Origin: Sandaracinaceae bacterium
GTDB taxonomy: Bacteria; Myxococcota_A; Polyangia; Polyangiales; Houyiibacteriaceae
DNA: 64,000 bases
Direction: 5' to 3'
Assembly (NCBI GenBank): GCA_020633075.1
Contig: JACKEI010000008.1
Coordinates: 1-64,000, forward strand
The notes below the pieces were generated by a model. That model ran no database searches and was not told the DNA's origin. It saw only the letters and a list, made by a program, of their open reading frames with translations. How positions within the stretch are numbered: the stretch's first letter is position 1; the number at the start of each line of letters is the position of its first letter. The position numbers were made by a program, and so were the translations under genes. Of this stretch, positions 27,772 through 36,245 are shown one piece after another.

Positions 27772-27835
27772 GCCGGCGCATGGTCGACGCCGCGCCCGCA
27801 CGGTGGCTGCGAGCGCCGCCCGCTGCCCGCCGCGC

Positions 27836-30800
27836 TCACACCGCGAGCTCGCGCGCCAGCGTGCGGAGGGCGACGTGCGCCGGCACGCACGCGCGCATGC
27901 GCTCACGCGCGGAGGCGTCCGGCACGGCGGCGAGATAGATCTCGAGGCGTTCCAGCCCCGAGCGCACGGCGACCGCGGCGCCCGTGACGTCCCCCGCCGC
28001 CCGCCGCGCCTCGGCCAGCGTGACATCCACGATGGCGTCGCTGCTCTCGGCGACCGCGACGGGCACCCTGTCGACCGCGGCGCGCTCCACCAGCGCGAGC
28101 GCCTGCTGGACGTGCGCGCGCGCCAGGCACACCCGCGCCTGCCCCGCCAGGGCCAACCCGCGATGAAACGGGCTCCCCGCGAACCCAGCGGCCGCGGCGT
28201 CTGCGCAGCGCTCGGCCTGCTCGACCTGACCCAGCGCCAAGAGCACCTCCGTCAGGTAGTAGCAGGCGCCGGCAACGACGCTCGCGTGGCCGTGCTCGGC
28301 CCCACGCGCCTCCGCGTTCCGCAGCGTGGCGTGCGCGAGCTGCAGGTCGCCGTGCCGCAGCTGCGCGAGCCCCAGGTTCTGCAGCGCGAAGCCCTCGATC
28401 AGCGGAACGCCGAGCTCGGCCGAGTCGTCGACGGCGCGCCGGAGGACGTCCACCGCGCGCGCGAACTCGCCGACCTCCACCAGCCCGTAGCCCAGCCGCA
28501 CGCGCTGGTTGCAGGCGTGGCGCAGGTCGCGCGCTTGGTCGTAGGCCTGCACGGCCCGCTCGGACTCACGCACGTAGGCGACCCAGTCACCGGCCACGTG
28601 CGCCCGCGCCGCGAAGGTGGTGTGCAGCCAGGCGGCCACGACGGGCCCGTCCACCCCGAGCTGGGCGGCGAGCGTGTGGGCGAGCGCGAGGAGGGCGTCC
28701 GCGTCTTGCAGGCGGCGCTGCCCGAGCCGCTGATGCGCCCCGCGGCAGAGCGCGATCAGACGCAAGAGCGCAGCAGCCTCGTCGACCGCGGGCGTGTGGA
28801 TGAGCTCCCGCAGCGCAGCGTCGAGCTCGTCGATGGCCCCAGACTGCCCCGCCGCCACGATGCAGCACCCCAGCGCCCGGAAGTAGGCCTCGTGCCCGCG
28901 GGGCAGGGCCGGCAGGGCCTCGCGCACGTGTGCGAGTGAGGCGGCGTACGCGCCCAGCCAGCGGTGGGCCTCCGCCGCAACCAGCCGCAGTCGAGCCTGC
29001 ATTCTCTGACGCTCGGCGTCACTCGGCTCCTGCGCGGCTGCACCCACCAACGCGAGCGCCCGCGCCACGAGCTCCACGGCCGCGTGGTGGTCCCCCGCCT
29101 CGAGGGCGCGTTCGGCCGCCTGCACGAGCGCAGCGCCCGCGCGCAGCGGCTCTCCCGCGCCCTGGTGGTGCGCGGCCAAGGTCAGCGGGTCGTCGATGCC
29201 CTGCTCCAGCAGCCACTCGCCGGCCAGCTGGTGCCCCAGGGTCCGGTCCTCCGCGGTGAGCGTGGCGTAGGCGGCCTCGCGCGTGAGCTCCTGGCGAAAG
29301 CGCCACGTCCACTCCGCGGGCACGTCGCGTTCGTCCACCAGCTCGATGAGCTCTTGCTCTGCGAGGTGCTCGAGGGTCGCGTCGGGGGCATCGGAGCGAC
29401 CCAAGAGCCTGCCCACGGCGCCGCCCCAGAAGCGCACGCCGAACACGCTGGCCGCTCGCAGGACGCGGCGGGCGTCGGTGTCGAGCGACGCGAAGCGCGC
29501 TTGGAGCATGGCCAAGACCGTCTCGGGAAGCGCCTGCTGTGGCTTCTCCAGCGCCGAGCGCAGCATCTCCTCGAGGAAGAAGGGATTGCCGTCCGCGCGC
29601 TCGACGATGGACGCAACGACCTCACGCGAGATCGCTCCTCGACCGGCACCTGCGACCTGCGCCAGCACGCCCGACACGAGGTCCTCGCTGGCGCGCTTGG
29701 TCAGCTTGGTCAGGCGCAACACCTGGGGATGCGCGTCCGCCCACAGCGCCGGGGCCATGGCCTCGAGCTCCGGGCGTCCCACGGCGACGACGACCAGCGG
29801 CGCGCTCTCGAGCTGGCGCAACGCGTGGTGCAAGAGCTCACGCGAGGGGTGGTCCCCGTGCTGGAAGTCGTCCAGTACCAGCACGAGGGGGCCCTGCTGC
29901 GTCGCTGCGCGCAGCAGCTGCAGGGCCGCGCCACGGATGGCGTCGGACATGCTGGTAACGTCCGTGCGCGCCGCCGCGAGGACCTCGCTGGCCTCGTTGG
30001 GAAAGGGGGCGCGCACCATCTCGGCGAGAAAGAAGAGCGCGTTCTGCAGCGCGGCGCCGGACAGGAAGCGCCCCAAGAACTGCGCGAGCTTGAGCTGCTT
30101 CACGGCCACCGGGTCCGCCTCGCGCAGCCCCGCAGCCCGACGCAGGAGGTCACCCATCAGCCCGTAGGGCGCTCCCCCGCGTGTGGCGTCGGCGCGCCCC
30201 TCCCAACGCAGCGGACGCGCGGACCCTGCCCGCGGCGCGCGCTCGTGGGCCGCACATGCCTCGCGCAGCAGGCGCGTCTTGCCGCTCCCTGCGCCCCCCA
30301 CTACCACCAGGGCGCGCGCGACGGACTCCTCGGCGCTCTCGCGAAAGAGCGCGGCGAGACCTTCGAGCTCACGGCGCCTCCCCACACACGGCACCTCGAC
30401 ACCCAGCAGGCGCCGGCTGGCGGCGCGGTCGACGTGCACGTCCACCAGCTCGAAGCGGTCCCCCGCGAGCGCGCGACACTCGAAGCGCGGCCCGAGCAGC
30501 CCTTCGATGACGGCGTCCACCAGCACGTGAGCCGCCTCTCCGCGCGCCGTGGCCTCGCGCCCGACGAGCAGCAGGGCCCCTCGGTCGAGGGCCTCCCCCA
30601 GCGGGACCACGCTGCTGAGCAGCGATTGCCCGGCCACGACCGCGATGGGCTTGCCCGCCACGACGCCCCGCAGCGCCAGCGCGCAGCGCGCAGCACGCTG
30701 TGCTTGGTCGGTCGGCAGCTCCGTCGGGAAAGTCGCCACGAGCGCGCCGTCGCCCAAGAGCTCCGCGTGCCCCCCGTGCTGGCGCACCACCTCCACCATC

Positions 30801-31780
30801 GGCGCGCGCGGGTCGAGCCCTGCCTCGGAGGCGAGCGTCGGCGCGAGCATGGCTGCCTCTGCGCCAGGGTCGGCGCCCACGAGCACCACGCAGGCCAGAC
30901 GTCGCTCGGCCTCGCCCAGCGCCACCGGGCGCAGGTGCCTGCGTCGGAGCTCGGCACCCGCCACCGGGCGGAGCGTGTCGAGCGCCGCCAACACGGCACG
31001 AGCGTCGGCGAGGCGCAGGCGCGGATCACGCGCCAGCATGTGATGCACGAGCGCGCCGAGGTCGGCCGGCAGGTCCGCGACGAGCTCGTCGATCGGTGGC
31101 GGGTCTTCCAGCAAGATCTTCGCGAGCACCGCCAGCGCGCTCTGACCCTCGAGCGGCGGCCTGCCCGCGAGCAGCTGGTAGAGCACCGCCCCGAGCGAGT
31201 AGACGTCCACGCGGGCGTCCAGCTCCTTCGCGCCGCGGGCCTGCTCGGGCGCCATGAAGTGAGGCGTCCCGATGGTCTCACCGGTCGCCGTCAGCGTAAT
31301 CGCCGCGTCACCCTCGAGCCCCCCGCGCGCGATGCCGAAGTCCAGCAGCTTCACGCGCTCTGGGTCGCCACTCACCAGCAGCAGGTTGCTGGGCTTGATG
31401 TCACGGTGGATGACGCCTCGCGCGTGTGCGGCGGCCAGCCCTCGCGCGGCGCCGCGGATCACGCGCAGCACGTCCGCCACGCTCAGCTCGAGGTCGTCGG
31501 GCGCGCATCCGTCGAGCCACTCCATGGCCAGCCAGGGCGTCCCCTCGAGGGGCAGACCATGCGCCACGTACCCGACGATGTTGGGGTGCTCGAGGGCCGC
31601 GAGGGTCTGCGCTTCACGCGCGAAGCGGGCGCGCGCGGCGTCCCCGCTGAGCGTCAGCGTCTTCAGTGCGACGAGCGCCCCGCTGCGCTCGTCGCGCGCC
31701 AGGTGCACCGCCCCCATCCCCCCAGCGCCCACACGGCGCTCGATCACGAAGCGGTCCGCGAACTTCTCACCGGGCGTCAT
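27836..31780 (-). CDS. Ser/Thr protein kinase fused to a cyclase-like domain, AAA ATPase and TPR-like repeats
   Basis: The 1,314-residue regulator starts with a Hanks-type kinase: glycine loop GAGGMG (18-23), Lys40, catalytic HRDIKPSN (125-132), DFG 147-149. Residues 293-450 resemble a class III nucleotidyl cyclase fold (LLGDGALVATFP), but the catalytic metal and base residues are not evident. From 465 comes an AAA/STAND ATPase (CVGRRREL, Walker A GGAGSGKTR at 495-503, Walker B LVLVLDDFQ). The long C-terminal part is helical TPR-like repeat. The whole follows the PknK/guanylate-cyclase-ATPase pattern common in myxobacteria. The ATG at 31780 is preferred to the TTG just before it. Targets are unknown. 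Confidence 0.9.
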   Translation of the reverse strand: MTPGEKFADRFVIERRVGAGGMGAVHLARDERSGALVALKTLTLSGDAARARFAREAQTLAALEHPNIVGYVAHGLPLEGTPWLAMEWLDGCAPDDLELSVADVLRVIRGAARGLAAAHARGVIHRDIKPSNLLLVSGDPERVKLLDFGIARGGLEGDAAITLTATGETIGTPHFMAPEQARGAKELDARVDVYSLGAVLYQLLAGRPPLEGQSALAVLAKILLEDPPPIDELVADLPADLGALVHHMLARDPRLRLADARAVLAALDTLRPVAGAELRRRHLRPVALGEAERRLACVVLVGADPGAEAAMLAPTLASEAGLDPRAPMVEVVRQHGGHAELLGDGALVATFPTELPTDQAQRAARCALALRGVVAGKPIAVVAGQSLLSSVVPLGEALDRGALLLVGREATARGEAAHVLVDAVIEGLLGPRFECRALAGDRFELVDVHVDRAASRRLLGVEVPCVGRRRELEGLAALFRESAEESVARALVVVGGAGSGKTRLLREACAAHERAPRAGSARPLRWEGRADATRGGAPYGLMGDLLRRAAGLREADPVAVKQLKLAQFLGRFLSGAALQNALFFLAEMVRAPFPNEASEVLAAARTDVTSMSDAIRGAALQLLRAATQQGPLVLVLDDFQHGDHPSRELLHHALRQLESAPLVVVAVGRPELEAMAPALWADAHPQVLRLTKLTKRASEDLVSGVLAQVAGAGRGAISREVVASIVERADGNPFFLEEMLRSALEKPQQALPETVLAMLQARFASLDTDARRVLRAASVFGVRFWGGAVGRLLGRSDAPDATLEHLAEQELIELVDERDVPAEWTWRFRQELTREAAYATLTAEDRTLGHQLAGEWLLEQGIDDPLTLAAHHQGAGEPLRAGAALVQAAERALEAGDHHAAVELVARALALVGAAAQEPSDAERQRMQARLRLVAAEAHRWLGAYAASLAHVREALPALPRGHEAYFRALGCCIVAAGQSGAIDELDAALRELIHTPAVDEAAALLRLIALCRGAHQRLGQRRLQDADALLALAHTLAAQLGVDGPVVAAWLHTTFAARAHVAGDWVAYVRESERAVQAYDQARDLRHACNQRVRLGYGLVEVGEFARAVDVLRRAVDDSAELGVPLIEGFALQNLGLAQLRHGDLQLAHATLRNAEARGAEHGHASVVAGACYYLTEVLLALGQVEQAERCADAAAAGFAGSPFHRGLALAGQARVCLARAHVQQALALVERAAVDRVPVAVAESSDAIVDVTLAEARRAAGDVTGAAVAVRSGLERLEIYLAAVPDASARERMRACVPAHVALRTLARELAV

Positions 31781-31836
31781 CAACCGGGGAGGCTACCACT
31801 TCGCTCGGCGCCGTGCGGCCACGACACTCGCTCAGC

Positions 31837-32391
31837 TCAGGGCATGACCTCCGACAGTTCGGTGATCAGGAGCTGGCCGGCGATGTTCTCGCTCGCGCTG
31901 TAGCTGCCGATCCAGATGTCGTACTGACCGGGAGGCGCGTCCGCGAGGTCGATCACCGGGTTGAGGCCCGACGCATCGTCATTGCAGTGCCAGTTACCCT
32001 GGCCGTCGTTGATCACCAGCGTGGCATCCTCGCCGTCGGTGTTGGGTCGGAAGGCAAAGCGGAGGAAGCCGGACATCTCGTCGAAGTTGACGATGACGTC
32101 GGGCTGCGCCGTGACCCAGCCGGCGCAGGCCACACCGCCCGTGTTCGCCGTGGACGCGTCCAGGTTTCCGCCGGAGACCACGTCGACGATGGCCGGGTCC
32201 GGCATGAAGCCGGTCGTGAGCGAGTGCGTCCCGAAGTTGGCGCTGTCGCCGCCGATGACGAGGTGCGCGGGGACGCCGCTAGCGACGACTTCGGTGGACT
32301 CGGCCGTGGTGACGGTGCCGGTGGATGCGGCGCCTCCACAACCGGAGAGCAGGGCAAGAACGGTCAGCAGAATGGAGGTCGAGCGGTTCAT
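31837..32391 (-). CDS. Small lipoprotein, unknown function
   Basis: The 184-residue protein has a clear lipobox (LLSGC, Cys18) and a Ser/Thr-rich start to the mature chain. The rest looks like a beta-sandwich (PDVIVNFDEMSGFLRFAF, GQYDIWIGSYSA), reminiscent of secreted binding domains that follow peptidases, though I do not assign a family. Two cysteines could form a disulfide. It is divergent from the TonB-dependent receptor; their starts are 139 bases apart and that gap holds a Fur-like palindrome. It may therefore share iron regulation. Confidence 0.8.
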   Translation of the reverse strand: MNRSTSILLTVLALLSGCGGAASTGTVTTAESTEVVASGVPAHLVIGGDSANFGTHSLTTGFMPDPAIVDVVSGGNLDASTANTGGVACAGWVTAQPDVIVNFDEMSGFLRFAFRPNTDGEDATLVINDGQGNWHCNDDASGLNPVIDLADAPPGQYDIWIGSYSASENIAGQLLITELSEVMP

Positions 32392-32507
32392 GAGGGTTCC
32401 TCTGTTTCAGGGGCACGACGGGGGGCCGCGTCGCGCGCCAGACGGTAGCGCGAAACGACAGCGGACTCGAAGAAGTCCTCCTCGACGGGCCAGCACGAGC
32501 GTGTTAT

Positions 32508-32522
32508 TGAAAGTGACTTTCA
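32508..32522. promoter_or_regulatory. Fur-box-like 7-1-7 palindrome before the TonB-dependent receptor
   Basis: TGAAAGTGACTTTCA is a perfect 7-1-7 inverted repeat, the same geometry and TGA/TCA ends as the Fur core TGATAATNATTATCA. It ends eight bases before the receptor's ATG, where a bound repressor would block transcription or initiation. It stands out in very GC-rich surroundings. Binding by Fur is inferred. Confidence 0.55.
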
Positions 32523-32530
32523 TCTTCTTG

Positions 32531-35086
32531 ATGACCTCTGCCATGCGCCAACTACTCGTTCTGACTCTTGTTCTCGCTCTCGCGCCCGTTGCCGCCCGCG
32601 CCCAGACGTCGGCGCCACAGCCCGCAGAACCGCGAACCCCCCCGACGACCAACCAGGCCCCGAGCGCGGCGCCCGACGACGCGGCGCACGACGACGAGGC
32701 GACCGAACACGCGGACAGCGGCCCGCCCCCGGATGAGCAGGGTGACCCCGCAGCGCCCGACGCCGGGGGGCCCGCAGGCGACGAAGCCGGTGAGGAAGAC
32801 CCCGGTGACGAGCCCGGCACGATCGACCTCGGCGCGCTGTCCGACGAGCTGGCCGACGAGGCCGAGGCCGAAGAGGCCGCAGAGCGCGCTGAGCGGGGGC
32901 GCCGCAGCTCCGGCGAACCGGACGACGACGACAGCGCGGACTCCGAAGAGGATGAAGACGACGACTGGGTGCTCGACGTCTACGAGGTGCGCGCCCCGGT
33001 CGACCCCTTCCGCACAGGGGGCTCGGTGCAGCAGCTGAGCGCGGAGGTGCTGGACGCGTACGACTACGATGACATCAACAGCGCGCTTCAGCAGGTGCCT
33101 GGAGTCTACGTTCGCCAGGAAGACGGCTTCGGTCTGCGACCCAACATCGGTCTGCGCGGCACCACGCCGGACCGCAGCCGCAAGGTCACGCTCATGGAGG
33201 ACGGCGTGCTCTTCGGGCCGGCGCCCTACTCCGCCCCGGCGGCCTACTACTTCCCGATCTTCTCGCGCATGGTCGGCGTGGACATCTACAAGGGACCTGC
33301 CGCGGTGCTCTTCGGACCCAACACCATCGCGGGCGCCATCAACCTGCGCACCCGCGAGGTCCCGACCGAACCGGAAGGGGCCTTCGAGCTCTCCTACGGG
33401 CGCTTCCAGTACCGGCGCGCGCACTTCCACTACGGCGGCAGCACGCGCCACGCCGGCATCCTCTTCGAGGGCGTGCACCTTGGCACCACGGGCTTCCGCG
33501 ACATCGACGCTGGCGACCCGGACACGGGCTTCAACCGCAGCGAGTTCATGCTGCGCAGCTTCGTGCAGACCACGCCGGGTGAAGCCGTGTTCAACCGCCT
33601 GGAGCTCAAGCTCGGCTTCTCCCGCGAGCGCAGCAACGAGACGTACACGGGGCTCTCCGACGCGGACTTCCAGCAGAACCCGTACCGCCGCTACGCCGCG
33701 ACCCAGCTGGACCGCATGACCTGGTGGCGGACGCAGGTGGAGCTGCGCCACCACCTCGTGATCGGCGAGCACGTGGACTTCGTGACCACCGCGTACCGGC
33801 ACGACTTCCAGCGCACGTGGCGTCGCCTGAACCGCTTCGTGGGCGAGCGCGACGGAACGGGCCCCTCGCTCTTCGACGTGCTCACGAACCCCACCGGCGC
33901 GCGTGACAGCTACTACCGCGTGCTGTCTGGCCAGAGCGACTCGTCCGACTTCGGACCCGACCACGACCTGCTGGTCGTCAGCAACGCGCGCGCGTTCATC
34001 TCCGAGGGCATTCAGACCGAGCTGCACGCCACCTTCGGTGAGAGCGTGGAGCAGGAGCTCACCATCGGCCTGCGCCTGCACCACGACGAGATCAACCGCG
34101 ATCACGTCGAGCGCGCATACTCGCTGGAGGCTCTCCAGCTGGTGGCCAACGGTGACGACCCCACGACCATCACGCGCAACATCGGCTCCGCCACGGCGCT
34201 CGCCGGGCACGCAGCCTACTCGATGACCTACCGGGGCCTCACCGTGAAGCCCGGGATCCGCCTCGAGAGCATCCGGGCGACGTTGCGCGACCTCCTGGCT
34301 GCGGGCGGGCCGCGGAGCTCGACGCAGACCTACGTGGTGGTGCTGCCGGGCCTGGGCCTCACCTACGCGTTCACGGACAGCTTCGCGGCGCTCGCGGGCA
34401 TTCACCGCGGCTTCAGCCCCCTCGGCCCCGGGGCGGGCGCCGGGGTGGAAGTAGAGACCTCCATCGCCTACGAGGCTGGCGTGCGCTATCGCGACGAAGA
34501 CGCTGGGCTCAACGCCGAGGTGATCGGCTTCGTCAACGACTACCAGCAGTTCGTGACCCAGTGCGGCGGCAGCGGAGGCTGCGACGCGGAGGACCTGGAC
34601 CGGCAGTTCAACGCGGGGGACGTGCTCATCGGCGGCGTGGAGCTGCAAGCCACGTACAACCTCGAGCTGGGGCGCGACCTCACGCTCCCCATGCACCTGT
34701 CGTACACGTACACGCACGCTGAGTTCCGCACCACCTTCACGGAGTCCGCGGACCCGCAGCTGGGCAACGTGCGCATCGGCGACCCGGTCCCCTACGTGCC
34801 GGAGCACCAGTGGTCGCTGCAGCTGGGCCTCGAGGCGGACGGCTGGGCCGTGCACACCTCGGGCACGTTCGTCGGCGAGATGCCGGAGATCGCGGACAAC
34901 TCGATCCGCACCGACCGCTACCTGATCGTGGACGTGACGGGCAGCTATCGCGTGCTCGACCGCTTCGACATCACGCTGCGCCTCGAGAACCTGACCAACG
35001 CGCAGCCGCTGGTGTCACGGCGTCCGTTCGGCGCGCGCCCCTACCGACCGTTCATGGTGCAGGTGGGGGTCGAGGTCGACCTCTGA
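32531..35086 (+). CDS. TonB-dependent outer-membrane receptor (FecA/siderophore type)
   Basis: The 851-residue protein has a signal peptide (LLVLTLVLALAPVAARA), then about 120 residues very rich in Asp, Glu, Pro and Ala. A TonB-box-like VLDVYEV follows, then a plug domain (INSALQQVPGVYVRQ, LRPNIGLRGT, DGVLFGPAPYSAPAAYYFP, GPNTIAGAINLRT) and a 22-strand-type barrel ending in aromatic-rich strands (RPFMVQVGVEVDL). It should import a ferric chelate or similar ligand across the outer membrane using TonB. A Fur-like palindrome just upstream supports iron control. Start could be the ATG at 32531 or 32543; neither has a clear ribosome binding site. It is monocistronic. Confidence 0.9.
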   Translation: MTSAMRQLLVLTLVLALAPVAARAQTSAPQPAEPRTPPTTNQAPSAAPDDAAHDDEATEHADSGPPPDEQGDPAAPDAGGPAGDEAGEEDPGDEPGTIDLGALSDELADEAEAEEAAERAERGRRSSGEPDDDDSADSEEDEDDDWVLDVYEVRAPVDPFRTGGSVQQLSAEVLDAYDYDDINSALQQVPGVYVRQEDGFGLRPNIGLRGTTPDRSRKVTLMEDGVLFGPAPYSAPAAYYFPIFSRMVGVDIYKGPAAVLFGPNTIAGAINLRTREVPTEPEGAFELSYGRFQYRRAHFHYGGSTRHAGILFEGVHLGTTGFRDIDAGDPDTGFNRSEFMLRSFVQTTPGEAVFNRLELKLGFSRERSNETYTGLSDADFQQNPYRRYAATQLDRMTWWRTQVELRHHLVIGEHVDFVTTAYRHDFQRTWRRLNRFVGERDGTGPSLFDVLTNPTGARDSYYRVLSGQSDSSDFGPDHDLLVVSNARAFISEGIQTELHATFGESVEQELTIGLRLHHDEINRDHVERAYSLEALQLVANGDDPTTITRNIGSATALAGHAAYSMTYRGLTVKPGIRLESIRATLRDLLAAGGPRSSTQTYVVVLPGLGLTYAFTDSFAALAGIHRGFSPLGPGAGAGVEVETSIAYEAGVRYRDEDAGLNAEVIGFVNDYQQFVTQCGGSGGCDAEDLDRQFNAGDVLIGGVELQATYNLELGRDLTLPMHLSYTYTHAEFRTTFTESADPQLGNVRIGDPVPYVPEHQWSLQLGLEADGWAVHTSGTFVGEMPEIADNSIRTDRYLIVDVTGSYRVLDRFDITLRLENLTNAQPLVSRRPFGARPYRPFMVQVGVEVDL

Positions 35087-35134
35087 GCCCGGCCGGGGCT
35101 GCCCCATCCAACCGCTGCGCGAGCACCGCGCCGC

Positions 35135-36244
35135 TCAGTACTGGAAGCGGCGCATGGAGATGTTCATCAAGAGCCCGATGCCCATCGCCACGGTCAGCAC
35201 CGACGAGCCGCCGTAGCTGAACAGCGGCAGCGTCATGCCGACGACGGGCAGCATGCCGGACACCATCCCGAGATTGATGACCGACTGCCAGAAGATGAGC
35301 GCCGACACTCCCACCGCGCACACGGCGCCGAAGCGGTCCTTGGCCTGGGACGCGATGCGCAGCCCCCAGAGCACCAAGAAGAGGTAGAGCCCCAGCAGCA
35401 GCATGGTCCCCAGCAGCCCCTGCTCCTCGGCCCAGACCGAGAAGGGGAAGTCGGAGTGCTGGTCGGGCAGGAAGCCGAACTGGTTCTGGGTGCCCTGCAT
35501 GTAGCCCTTGCCCCAGAAGCCGCCGCTGCCGATGGAGACGAGGCTCTGGTGCGTGTGCCAGCCCGTGTCCTGGATGTCCTGCTCACCGGAGAACTGCGCC
35601 AAGAAGGCCGTGATGCGGTCCTTCTGGTAGCCGCGCAGCGCGTACTGCCAGGTGAGCGGCGCGCTGGCCACGAAGACGGCGAAGAGCGTGAAGAGCGAGC
35701 GCCACTTCAGCTGCGTGAGCACCATGATGGTGCCGAAGATGAACCCGCACATGAGCGCGGTGCCGAGGTCGGGCTGCGCCAGGATGAGCCCCATGGGCAC
35801 GGCCAGGATCAGCCCCGGTATGACCAGGTCCTTGAGGGCGCGTCCGTCGGTCTTGGTGTCGTCGTGGAGGAACTTCGCCAGCGCGACGATGAGCGCGATC
35901 TTCATGAGCTCGCTGGGCTGCAGCGAGAAGGTGCCGATGGGGATCCAGCGCGTGCTGCCACGGATGCTGCGCCCCAACAGGAACACCAGCACCAGCAGGA
36001 TGATGCCGCCCCCATAGGCAAACCACCCGAAGCGCTCGAAGTGGCGGTAGTCCACCGCCGCGACCAGCGTCCCGACCCCCGCGCCCAGCGTGAGCCAGTA
36101 GATCTGCTGGATGTACAGGTCCGAGTACTGCCGGTTGGTGCTGGTGGCGCTGTACAGGTTGATGACGCCCAGGATGGCGATGGACGTCACGCACACGAAG
36201 AGCGGCCAATCGAAGGTCTCGCGGAGTCCGCGTCCGAGCGCCAT
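35135..36244 (-). CDS. rodA: Rod-shape determining SEDS glycosyltransferase RodA
   Basis: This integral membrane peptidoglycan polymerase works with PBP2 in the elongasome. The 369-residue protein has about ten transmembrane segments and the SEDS signatures GRSIRGSTRWIPIG, LQPSELMKIALI, QPDLGTAL, and the C-terminal GMLPVVGMTLPLFSYGGSS. The start MALGRGLRE lies one base after the mrdA stop, and the longer frame upstream lies inside mrdA. It is the last gene of the five-gene cell-shape operon. Confidence 0.95.
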   Translation of the reverse strand: MALGRGLRETFDWPLFVCVTSIAILGVINLYSATSTNRQYSDLYIQQIYWLTLGAGVGTLVAAVDYRHFERFGWFAYGGGIILLVLVFLLGRSIRGSTRWIPIGTFSLQPSELMKIALIVALAKFLHDDTKTDGRALKDLVIPGLILAVPMGLILAQPDLGTALMCGFIFGTIMVLTQLKWRSLFTLFAVFVASAPLTWQYALRGYQKDRITAFLAQFSGEQDIQDTGWHTHQSLVSIGSGGFWGKGYMQGTQNQFGFLPDQHSDFPFSVWAEEQGLLGTMLLLGLYLFLVLWGLRIASQAKDRFGAVCAVGVSALIFWQSVINLGMVSGMLPVVGMTLPLFSYGGSSVLTVAMGIGLLMNISMRRFQY

Positions 36245-36245
36245 G

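Noticed and set aside
28964..31903. 979-residue plus-strand frame opposite the kinase-ATPase gene
   Set aside because: It is a mirror of the real gene with no conserved motif; high GC keeps such frames open.
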